Below are positions 10,172-19,165 of a DNA stretch of 22,791 nucleotides, piece by piece. The notes below the pieces were generated by a model that was given only the letters and a program-made list of their open reading frames with translations, searched no databases and was not told where the DNA came from. The position numbers and the translations under genes were made by a program. The stretch is from Pleurotus ostreatus/Saccharomyces cerevisiae fusant (Eukaryota > Opisthokonta). The DNA lies in contig JAMQCK010000444.1 in NCBI GenBank assembly GCA_024196135.1, positions 1-22,791 of the forward strand, given 5' to 3'. The stretch's first letter is position 1; every line of letters begins with the position of its first letter.

Positions 10172-10392
10172 GTGACTGCCTGAAAGGATTCGAACTGACG
10201 CCATACACGTGCTCGCGTTCTTTCAGACCGCGCCGTGACTATACCTTCTGTACCTTCCGCGTAACAGTCACCTCAAAATCCGACCTCCTCGTGACTTCCT
10301 CAAAGGTTCCTCAAAGGCAGCCTCGCGATGACTTGAGATCTAGGTGCAGCAAAAGAAGTTCTTGAAACAGACGCATACGTACAATATCCCCC

Positions 10393-12897
10393 CTAACACT
10401 CCTCATACGGATCCGGACTATCGAGGTGATGCACCTCGTCGTACTCGTCCGGCCATTCCCCGTATTTGTCCTTCCATTTCTGGCATTCGTCCCAATCGTC
10501 ATACTGTTTCGGTGGGGTTGCTGCTTTGCCCTTGCCATTGCGAGCGCCGCTACCAGAGGCTCGTTGCGTCTGCGCTACATTGGCTCGCTGCGCCCCCGCC
10601 GCACTGGCTCTCAATGCGCCCGCCGCACCGGCAGGGCCGCCAAGAGCAGGGTCGGCCTGACCATTCGCAGCCCACGCAGGCGCTGTCAACATCGCCGGGA
10701 ATGCTGGCGCCGCCGCTCCCAGCTGAGGCATAGGGGCCGCGCCCGTCAGCGGCATGAAGGTAAACGGTCCGGTCGCGTTGGAAGCGGTGCCAGATCCGTT
10801 GAGAGCACCACCCAGGAGAGCGCCCATAAAGGCGTTGTAGTCGTTGTCGGCGGCGTTGAGGTTGTCGATGGCGTAAGGGTTGTTGGCCAGCCCATTCACC
10901 CCACCGGCAAGCGCCATGATCTGATTATGTTGTGCGGTAACGTTGCGGTATAGCTCATCGTTGTCCCACTCGATCATCTAACGGGGGTGTCAGCGAGGGC
11001 TTTGGAAGGTAGGCAGGGGCACGGCCAGTGAGAGAAGATATCGCCAGTGAAGGGACGGCGAGTAAGCGAAGAAACAGCCAGCAGGCGGGAACACATTCAG
11101 TGTGCGAAACCACCGCCATATGTCGAAGCCTTGTATCAGAAATAGACAGAAACACGCACGTAGCACGGTAGCACCAACGCAGTATGGCGCACCACGTATA
11201 CGTTGTGGTTATTGTAAGACTCGTACTGGCCACTGCCGACGGCTTGAGTCGGACGGCGCTTGGATTCAGTGAGGTCGTGCGTGACGCGCCCGGGCAGCAC
11301 TGAAAGCGAGGTGTTAGCATGGGAAGCAAGAAAAATCTTGCGGACGTGAGGCATGAGTTCGAAGAGCAAGGCGCGAGTCAACGAGGGGAGGGACGTCAAC
11401 GACGGAATGGATGGATTCGAGGCAAGGGACACATTCGAAAGGAACGAAGTCATCATTAAAGGCTCCGCCCGTCAATCCGGGCGTGGAACTCAAACCCACC
11501 ACTCACCTCGACACGCAAAAATCCGATCCGCACCCGCCGCGTAGCCCATGGATGTCATGCCGTCTTGCGCGAGGTATATGCCGTAGCCAAGTGCCGTGCC
11601 ATTCGTGATTCTATGCTTGCCAACGCCGCCGATGCGGAAGCCTTCGTTGAGGATGCTGTGATGAGGGTTAGTGGGTGGTGTGGTGGAGGAGGGCGGGAGG
11701 AATGAGAAGGGTGGAAGGAAGTAGAAGGGGATCGAGGGTGCGAAGGGTGAAGAGAGTAGAACCAGTAGAAGAAAATAGTAGGTAAGGAGGAAAATGAGGC
11801 AAGTATCAATACTTACGACTCAATATTCGCCGCCGACGTCCCGTGGAATAGTTGCTTCTCCTCGGGCTCACAGCCCAGAATCTCGCGGAGCTTGACGCGC
11901 GCTTCCTCGAACCGCTTCTCGAGCTCGTAGTTGACGATCCAGTGGACTGAGGAAAAGGGGTAGGGAAGCGAGTCAGTCTCAAGCATCATGACCGCGGTGA
12001 ATTCGTACGTACATCGCTTGACCTTGCAGTTGGATCCCTTCTCAAACAGCTGCCTCCACGGCTCAAAGCGGTCTAGGTCGTCCGGATGCGCGGGCGAGCC
12101 GTCCTCTAGGTTTCCGTCGGCGTTGACGACGACACGGAAGACGATACCTTCCTGTGGAGGTGTGAGCGGGGTCAACTCGGTGCATAAGGAGGGGGGTATG
12201 CCCAAACGGCAGCAAGCAAAGTTCGTGCCGAAGTACGGAGCAAGGTTGTAGCCAAAGCCTCAAAGCAGAGTTCGAGCCACACACCTTCTTCTTCTCGACC
12301 TGCTTGCATAACGCCTCATACTCCTTGCGCTCTTGGGCAGCGAGCTTGCGCGCGAGGCGTTCGTCGGCGGCGAGTGTTCGCTTGGTAACCCTCGGCGGTC
12401 GAGTGCTTTTTTCGGGCTTGGACTTAGAAGCCACGCTACTTTCAGTATCGTTGGAGGTGCTCGGCCGTGGCTGTGGCTTCGGCTTGACGTTCTCGCTCAG
12501 TGAAGTACGCTGCCGCTTGTGCGTGCGAGGCTCAGATGGCCCAGCAACGGGGCCTTCTAGGATCTCAATTTCATCCTTTAAACCACGCGTAAGTAAGGAC
12601 ATTTCTGAACGGCGCGGCACTCACGTCGTCCGACGCAGCGGAAGGTGTCCTTGGGCGCTTATTTGCGTTGCCACTAGGACGTCGCTGCTGCAAAGGCCTT
12701 GGTCCTTTCGTCGCGTCTCCTGAAGACTGCGGAAGAGCTAAGGTCTCTTCTTGAGCTTTGCCCTTGCCCTTGCCAATGATAACGCTGTTGTTGATATGTA
12801 GCGCGTCCGAGACGCGCTCGTCACAGCGCTCGTGGTCGTATACAAATGCGTCGTCATCCCAGTCGGACCCCGTCAGATCCAAAACTTCGACACTCAT
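10393..12897 (-). CDS. PARP-fold ADP-ribosyltransferase-like protein
   Basis: Exons (minus): 12897-12625, 12575-12285, 12151-12013, 11946-11817, 11655-11507, 11299-11160, 10977-10393; 568 aa, all phases closing. Residues 1-188 are basic/acidic low complexity ending in a charged helix (ADERLARKLAAQERKEYEAL). The PARP catalytic fold spans about 189-380: LFHGTS with His269 and GYGIYLAQ with Tyr305, then a 50-residue insert-like loop. The final strand reads NNHNVYVVRHTALVLPCY, followed by MIEW. His and Tyr bind NAD+ in the family; the usual third residue, Glu, falls on Val361 by alignment to the conserved Tyr374. That argues against polymer formation and for mono-ADP-ribosylation or loss of activity. 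The C-terminal 185 residues are Ala/Gly/Asn-rich and end in an acidic Trp-rich tail (DDWDECQKWKDKYGEW). Start: first ATG, MSVEVLDLTGSDWDDD. The 66-nt intron 3 is stop-free and could be retained. Confidence 0.82.
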
Positions 12898-13740
12898 AGC
12901 AGACTCGAACGGCGTATGAAGGGAGGCAGAAAAGTCAGCGTCGTGATGGTTGTGTGCAAAGAACAATGGAGATCAAGTCCAAGTCGCATATTGCGGCGTG
13001 ACTCAGTGACCGGAACCGGCGAAGCACGTGAAGCAGCAATGCGTGACGTCAGGTCCGAAGATCGGCCTCGGCCGGGATTCTCCGGAAGTTCAACTTGGTG
13101 CAGCGCCATGACTCCGCCCTCAAACTCACTGGGACTATGCGCATCGAAGGTTGATGTCTACTCATACCTTAACACCCCGGAGACTCAAACTCTACTGCTC
13201 TCCTGATCCAGACCCCGAGAAAATATCGCCCGACCAGCTGCTTCACCAGGTGCCCGCCTGCAGAGATGCCGAGGAAGGTACCTGCCCTTCCCATGCAGTC
13301 CCACTCGCGGGAGAAGATGCAGGTATGTGTCTATCCACGCCCTCCCATAGATCTCCAGTTACAGCCTTGGGAACGCTATCCAGCCGCGGCCTACGCAGAT
13401 TCCACGCGAATCTATCTCCGTGTACCGTGTCAACCCCACCTTATACGATTCTCGCTCATTGTCGACTATCAATGATGTTCTGCTGCGCCGTATACAAGAG
13501 GACCCTCTGCAAGGTGGGCCGACACGCGTCGAAGCCGGTGACGCACTTGTCCGGGATACAGGCCATCCACCGACGTCCGCTCTTCAGCGACGGCGAACAA
13601 AGATGTATCATGCGTCCCCCTTCTTGCCACATACACCGTCCGCTCCGCAGGTGGCGAAGCATACCTCTACTAGCTTGCTGCCATCAGTATCGAGATTGTA
13701 GACCTCACATAATCCTGAAGCTAAAAAGCCTTCGTCAAGG
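12898..13740. other. Intergenic region upstream of the PARP-like gene
   Basis: Holds the PARP-like promoter, with TGACTCA near 13000 and CACGTG at 13025-13030, but no clear TATA box. From 13100 to 13700 on the plus strand some short segments look weakly coding (KISPDQLLHQVPACRDAEE at about 13220; RYPAAAYADSTRIYLRVP at about 13376; STINDVLLRRIQEDP at about 13465). They lie in different frames with no convincing set of splice sites. A fragmentary or decayed gene is possible; I do not call one. Confidence 0.35.
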
Positions 13741-14519
13741 CTATCTGCTCTGTTGACATGCGAGGGCAGCCAGCTGAGCGTCCGCTTCCTCAATCACTCC
13801 CTGAAGTCTGCAAATTTTAGCAAGACAATGGATCTACAAGACACAAATACGCACAACTTCACAAGCGTCGGATCCTTCGCCACCAGCGGAAACAAATGCT
13901 TGAAGTCCTCGCGTTTGGGTTCAATGAGCGCTTGCGTAGGCGTCTCCGCCCGACGCTGCTGAATCGAAGCCGATCCTAAAGAGAGTATAGTCGCAGCAAT
14001 TCGCTCTATTTCGCGTGTCATCGACTTCCCCTCTGCCACCAATAACGGCCTTGTGTACGGCACCAGCTTAGCAAGGGCAGAAAGCGTCCGTTGGTCCAAG
14101 CGAGGCTGGGTATACTGCCCCACGGGAGGCGGCCCCTGGGTACTCGGTGGCTTCGACGGCGCCTCCTCGACAGGCGCCGCGCTCGTAGTCGACGTTGTCG
14201 TTCCCTTCCCAGAAGACGTTCGAAAATCAGAGCTCGAGCCCGAAGCTGCAACGCTCGACTTGGCTGCGGGGCCATCCAGGAAGTGCGGCGAAAAGTCTGC
14301 TCGGATGCGAGCGGCACTGGAGGTGCTCCCCTTCTGCGACGAGGACAGAGCTTGTCTCTTGAAATCGGGGAGGCGCGCAGGAGCAGACCGCATCATGCGC
14401 TTCGTAGCTCCCGTAGCCGTCACATACCCCGCCATCTCCGGCTCAAAGAGCGGTGGCGGTGGAAGGGACGCTGTAATCGAATGGCGGCGTTTGCCTTTAG
14501 GGCGACCGCGAGGAGGCAT
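13741..14519 (-). CDS. Hypothetical protein with AT-hook-like N-terminus
   Basis: Two exons: 14519-13855 and 13807-13741, joined over a 47-nt intron (GTGCGT...GCTAAAA...GCAG), giving 243 aa. Splicing replaces a poor tail with LQGVIEEADAQLAALACQQSR and a stop, a natural helical ending, which supports the intron. The N-terminus MPPRGRPKGKRRHS contains the GRP core flanked by basic residues that defines an AT-hook, so minor-groove DNA binding and nuclear location are plausible. The middle (about 30-145) is Ser/Thr/Pro-rich and disordered. About residues 150-243 look folded and helical (LSALAKLVPYTRPLLVAEG, EIERIAATILSLG). An in-frame Met 27 codons upstream would add a hydrophobic extension; I prefer the start at MPPRGRP. 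I do not recognise the C-terminal domain. Confidence 0.72.
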
Positions 14520-15029
14520 ATTGTGATACAACAGACTCGTGTTGCGAGAGGATGTAGTTGTCGAGAAAGTAATCAAGAAGTAGCAGCAAGAGAATCGCAA
14601 GGAGACGCAGTGGCATGCAGTCGTTGAAGGCGGCAGACTGACTTTGGTGGCATTAGCGGCTTATATGAGAGATGAACGGTATTTTGAGATGAATCCTCCG
14701 GCATCTTGGCTTTCGGTGGCGAAACATCTGGCCCGGGCTTGAAAGGCGTTGCAGAAGGACCAACAGGGCATTTGTCACTAAGTGAAGGGTCAATATGAGA
14801 TAGGACAAGTATGAGGCATGAGTTCGAAGGGAGTCAAAGGTCTCCTAATGAGGCGGTGCCCAGTGAATAAGCACGAAGATGGTGGTGGTCGAAGGTATAT
14901 TCAACTTCGTGACGCGTGACGTGTCAATGCTCCCACGTGAATTATTCGGCTGTTGCCGCCACACAGTGGCAAGCACGGGGAAACGTGGTTTACACCTTTG
15001 ATTCCTTCGCCAGGGTCCGCACGCACGAC
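14520..15029. other. Divergent promoter region between the AT-hook-like gene and F-box gene A
   Basis: The minus strand reads CATATAAG at 14661-14668, a TATA-like element about 140 bp upstream of the AT-hook-like gene. CACGTG at 14934-14939 lies 90 bp upstream of F-box gene A. An 18-bp word at 14812-14829 is repeated exactly within a PARP-gene intron (11347-11364). No gene is seen here. Confidence 0.45.
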
Positions 15030-16684
15030 ATGCACCCCGTCTTGCAGACCAAGGAATTGCTTCTTGAAATCGTCGAGTATCTCGAATATGAATCTCGCTC
15101 TCTGATATCCATCGCAACTACGTGTCAGGATTTCTCTGCGCCGGCCTGCAGCGTCATATGGCGCAACTGCGAATGGTTCGGGCCTTTCGTCGAACTCCTT
15201 CCCCAGAACAAATATGTGCTTGAAGATTCCGATAGGATCTCAGTAAGTATCCGCTTTGTGAACTGGCTTTCGCAAGCTCACGGGAATAAAATCTGCCCCC
15301 CATCCTCATCAGCGATCTCATCCACGAGGACGTCACCCGCATACGATACTACGCGCCCTTCGTGAAGCGACTATCACTCAAGCGGTACTATCCAAGTATC
15401 AATGAACTTGTGTTTGGGGCGATCCTCTCAGCTCTTGACGCCCAGCACTTCTTCCCCAACCTCCAGATCCTGCGCTACGAAGGACCGACGGAATTTGCGC
15501 CCCATCTCGCATCTCTCATTGGACCATTCGTATCTGAAGTGAACGTCGTATATGAATTTCGAAACTCTGGGATTTATCTTGGGCTTGCGCCCTCTTCGCA
15601 CGAGTTTCTCATCGAGATGGACTTTTGGGTGGCCCTCAAAGAACGGCAGTCGAATACCATCCGACACCTCACGATCCACACGAATGAGCCGCAGCCAGAC
15701 CGAACGCACGAGCTACTTGCCGGATGGGACACGCTGGAGGATCTAGCTGTCAACGCAGACATTAAGTTTGCAACGGCTGAAGCCATCGCCGCTCTGCCTC
15801 GCCTTAGTAAACTTCACATCTTCCTGCGTGACAAGCTGGATATGCCATCGCATCTTTCATTTCCGGCCAACGTGTCCTTGCAGCTTTTGGAGTTAGTGGG
15901 GGAGCCGCCATCTCGCGCCTTCGAGGACTACCTCGCAATTTTCCACCCAGCATCGTTGACCCACCTCATCCTCGTAATCTTTGGAGGCATCCAGGGCGCT
16001 GACCTTTGCCACCTCTGCGAGTGCGTTCGGGAGAATTGCGGCACCGACAGCCTCGCTCGATTAGAACTCTCTTGTCCATTGACTCAAGACGAGCCAGTGG
16101 CAGTCCATGATATCCAGTTCCTCCTCTCCTTTACCAACCTTGTCTATGTGGGGCTGTTCTATGCGTCCTATGGCTTGAAGGACGACGATATCGCCCGTCT
16201 CGCGCGATCATGGCCTCGCTTACGCCAGCTGACCCTCAGACATTCAAGCGGCAGGTCGAACGAGAGCCCCACCTGTACGCTCAATAGCATACTCGCCTTC
16301 GCGCAGCACTGCCCCGACCTCGAGACCCTTGTCATGGCCGTCGACGCAACCGCCGTCATCATGCCCAACAACGCGGACATCGCGTTCCGACGCGCGCACA
16401 CTTGCCTTCGCACATTCGAGGTTCTCCATTCCCCCATTGTTGCTCCCGTGGAAGTCGCCTCGTTCTTGACGCGTTTCTTCCCATCCCTGAGTCCGGAAGG
16501 ACTTGTGACGCCAGAGCTCGTTCAGGACGAGCGTCGAGAGCAGCTTTGGGAGTGGACGAGATGCTTGATCCCAATAATGCTCGATGCGCATAGGATGGGT
16601 ATTCATGGAGATCACGAGGGAGATGTACAGACGATGGCAAGTCACAAAACCTCAATATCTGCGCGGCAGCTGACCTGCGTGTGA
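15030..16684 (+). CDS. F-box protein gene A, tandem paralogue, probably disrupted at a splice acceptor
   Basis: Exon 1 (15030-15242) encodes an F-box: MHPVLQTKELLLEIVEYLE... ISIATTCQDFSAPACSVIW. It ends at a good GTAAGT donor. The body, aligning with gene B from ILISDLIHEDVTR and RIRYYAPFVKRLS to ARRFFPSL-type C-terminal text (FEVLHSPIVAPVEVASFLTR), is open from 15302 to 16684 but in another phase. By alignment to gene B, exon 2 should begin at 15302, directly after CCCCCC where gene B has CAG. The only near AG (15311-15312) is 11 nt downstream and shifts the frame to an early stop. Unspliced RNA would give a 112-aa F-box-only protein ending at 15365. The body is a leucine-rich repeat-like fold expected to bind substrates of an SCF ubiquitin ligase. 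A base error in the assembly would also explain this. A C-terminal intron 16625-16687 would move the stop to 16688-16690. Confidence 0.6.
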
Positions 16685-16690
16685 TAGTGA

Positions 16691-17411
16691 GAGATGTTCG
16701 CGCAGGCGGTATTACGTTGAAGGCTACGCATCTATGGACTGATACGATTCATGCCATATTATGCTACCTTAACCATTGTATTGCTCTGTCTCCCTCTTCT
16801 CTTCTACCACCTCTAGCTGATGCTGCCTCGTCTAACTGATACTACGACGATTCCAACAGTACCGCCCGCTTCAACAATCGCGCTAACCTGGGGCGATGAA
16901 ATCGGAGCCGGATGTCCCAACAAGGTGCGCCATGTATTCGACCCAGAATAGAACTTCGTACGAGCCCGATCCCGCATCGTTACGATTTTGCTCGTACTTA
17001 AAACATGGACTTCGGCGCTCGTTCCGGTGGGGGTTCGGGCTGGGTATTGGGCCCTCGCAACGGGCGGCTAAGGTCCGACTCAGCACTCACCAGACGCCGG
17101 GCGTGGACAATTGAAGAAAACGGATCATATATACTGGTCTCCAATCTTCCAGCACAATGGTATTAGACAGCGGAAAACCTACAAGTTGAACTTGCGGCAT
17201 CGTGGTGATCACGTGGGTATGTCGTAGAAACGGATAAACAAAGGCAAACATGGGTTCCTCCCATTGATCATCTCGATCTGCGGCGCCTCCTTCTTGAACC
17301 TGTTCGTGTTTTCGACAAAGGTGATATGGTCTCCGTATGGCGCAGGATTTCGCTCTGATCACGTGCTCATCTAGCGTGAAAATCCTTGCTTGGCCTGCTC
17401 CAACGTCCACC
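16691..17411. other. Spacer between the tandem F-box genes
   Basis: Contains the 3' flank of gene A and the promoter of gene B. Two identical TGATCACGTG words start at 17206 and 17356, exactly 150 bp apart. The second is 46 bp before gene B's ATG. Between them the minus strand is open for 49 codons (17358-17209), with good-looking text (GDHITFVENTNRF, PQIEMINGRNPCLPLFIRF), perhaps a relic of another gene. TATATA occurs near 17128. Confidence 0.35.
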
Positions 17412-19105
17412 ATGCATGTTGCCCTGCAGACCACAGAATTGGTCCGTGAGATCATCCAATATCTCGACCGGCCCTCCCTCATCTCTGTCGCGGCGACATG
17501 TCAAGAATTATCTCCACTGGCCCTCAGCATTTTATGGCGAACCTGCCGTACGCTTCGCCCTTTCGTGAAACTCCTTCCCAAAGACAAGTATGCATTCGAC
17601 GAGCAAGGCCGAAATGCTGTGAGAGAAAGTCTACTGTTCTGCCAGAGCAAAATCTCACTTTTGCATGCTCAGCTGCTCCTCGGAGAGCTCTCTGCCAACG
17701 ATGTTGCTCGAGTGCGATACTATGCCGACTTCGTAAGATGGCTTTCCGTCTGGCGACTTTCAACCTGCATCACCGCAGAAGGACTAAAGAAAATTTGGGA
17801 TGCTCTCGGGCGACAATTCCTCTTCCCCAACCTCCAGACATTCCAATACGAAGGACCATCGAGTCTTGCTCCTTACCTGCCATTCCTCATCGGACCGTCT
17901 GTCGACTGCCTAGATATAACGTACAACTTCAACTTCCTGGGTCGGTGGCTCTCAGACTCGGAGGAGTTCCGAACGGAGATGCACATCTGGCTTGATCTCA
18001 GGAATCGCGCCACGAACCCGCTTCGAACCTTCAAAATATTCATGAACGAGTCCTTGCCGGACCGGGCGCACACACTGGTCACCGGTTGGGATACTCTGGA
18101 GGATTTGGAGCTCCATGTGGACGCCGAACTTCGGACGTTTGCAGCTGTTGCCGTTCTGCCCCGTCTTAGAAAGCTCACCGTCTGCATGCACGACAAGATT
18201 GATATATCCTCGCACGGACCTTTTCCCGTCAACCAGTCTCTGGAGGAGCTCTTACTGGACGGAGGATGGCTGTTATGTCCCGAGGACTATCTCGCGGTCC
18301 TCCACCCAACTTCACTGATTGATCTCAAAGTCAGTTCTCTAGAATCGGCCGGTGCCCTGCGCACCGTTTGCCGCAGTATGCAGAAGTACTGTGGGATCGA
18401 CTCTCTCCGTCGGATATCACTGGTCTCTTTGTCCCCCGACGACGACGAAATGAGGGCGGGCATCCCTGATGTAGACGATCCGTTGATCCTTCGCGACATA
18501 CAGCCGCTACTCACTTTCATCAACCTCGTCGATGTACATATCTACATGCACACCGACTTTGACTTGTCGGACGACGACATCACCCGCATGGCGCAGTCCT
18601 GGTCAGGCCTCCGAAAGCTGAGGCTCGCAACCACGGAGTTTGACTCGGAGGCGATGCCATCATGCACGCTCACTGGCATCCTCGCCTTCGCCCAGCACTG
18701 TCCAAGCCTCGAGGTGCTCGCCATGGTCGTTGATGCGACCGCCGTCACCGTGCCAAAGGCCGCCGATATCATGTTCCGTCACGCGCATACCAGCTTGCAC
18801 ACGTTCGAGGTCCTCCATTCCCCCATCGCTGCTCCAGAACAAGTCGCGTCGTTCCTGACGCGGTTCTTCCCCTCCCTGGGACCAGAAGGGCTTTTGACGC
18901 CGGCGTACGTTCGGGACAACCTGCGAGAAGATTTGTGGGCATGGGTGAGGCAGTTGATTCCGGTCCTGCTCGATGCGCGAGTTATGGGAATTTATGGCGA
19001 GCGCGACGACGAGGTAAATTGTAGACTCTCTTTGCGTGTGCGCGCATACGCTAATCTTTGCTCTCTGAATAGAGACTTGAATTGATCAGACGGGACGTAC
19101 ACTGA
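17412..19105 (+). CDS. F-box/LRR-like protein gene B, tandem paralogue
   Basis: Exons: 17412-17618, 17673-19013, 19073-19105; 526 aa. The F-box is at the N-terminus (LQTTELVREIIQYLDRPSL, ISVAATCQELSPLALSILW); it should bind Skp1 and make this a substrate receptor of an SCF ubiquitin ligase. The rest is a series of Leu-rich units (GWDTLEDLELHVDAEL, VLPRLRKLTVCMHDKI, SWSGLRKLRLA) typical of basidiomycete F-box proteins. The start is fixed by alignment with gene A, where similarity begins exactly at the two Met codons; the in-frame Met at 17337 adds 25 unrelated residues. Intron 1 (17619-17672, GTGAGA...CTCAG) is 54 nt and stop-free, so retention adds 18 residues in frame. The last intron (19014-19072, branch GCTAATC) gives the tail RLELIRRDVH. 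The target is unknown; this family expands quickly in mushrooms. Confidence 0.82.
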
Positions 19106-19165
19106 GTCAAAAGATAGTCTCCTTATTGACAACAGTCCTTTCCACTTCGTACAGCGAATGCGTCC

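Noticed and set aside
10180..10200. GGATTCGAAC, resembling a reverse-strand tRNA T-arm
   Set aside because: The flanking bases do not form a T stem, and no D or anticodon arm is found nearby.
12571..12966. N-terminal extension of the PARP-like protein beyond Met at 12897
   Set aside because: The longer frame opens at a TTG codon, not ATG; the first true ATG is at 12897.
13151..13756. 201-codon plus-strand frame upstream of the PARP-like gene
   Set aside because: Composition is Arg/Cys/His/Ser-rich without codon bias; protein-like bits lie in several frames without a consistent set of splice sites.
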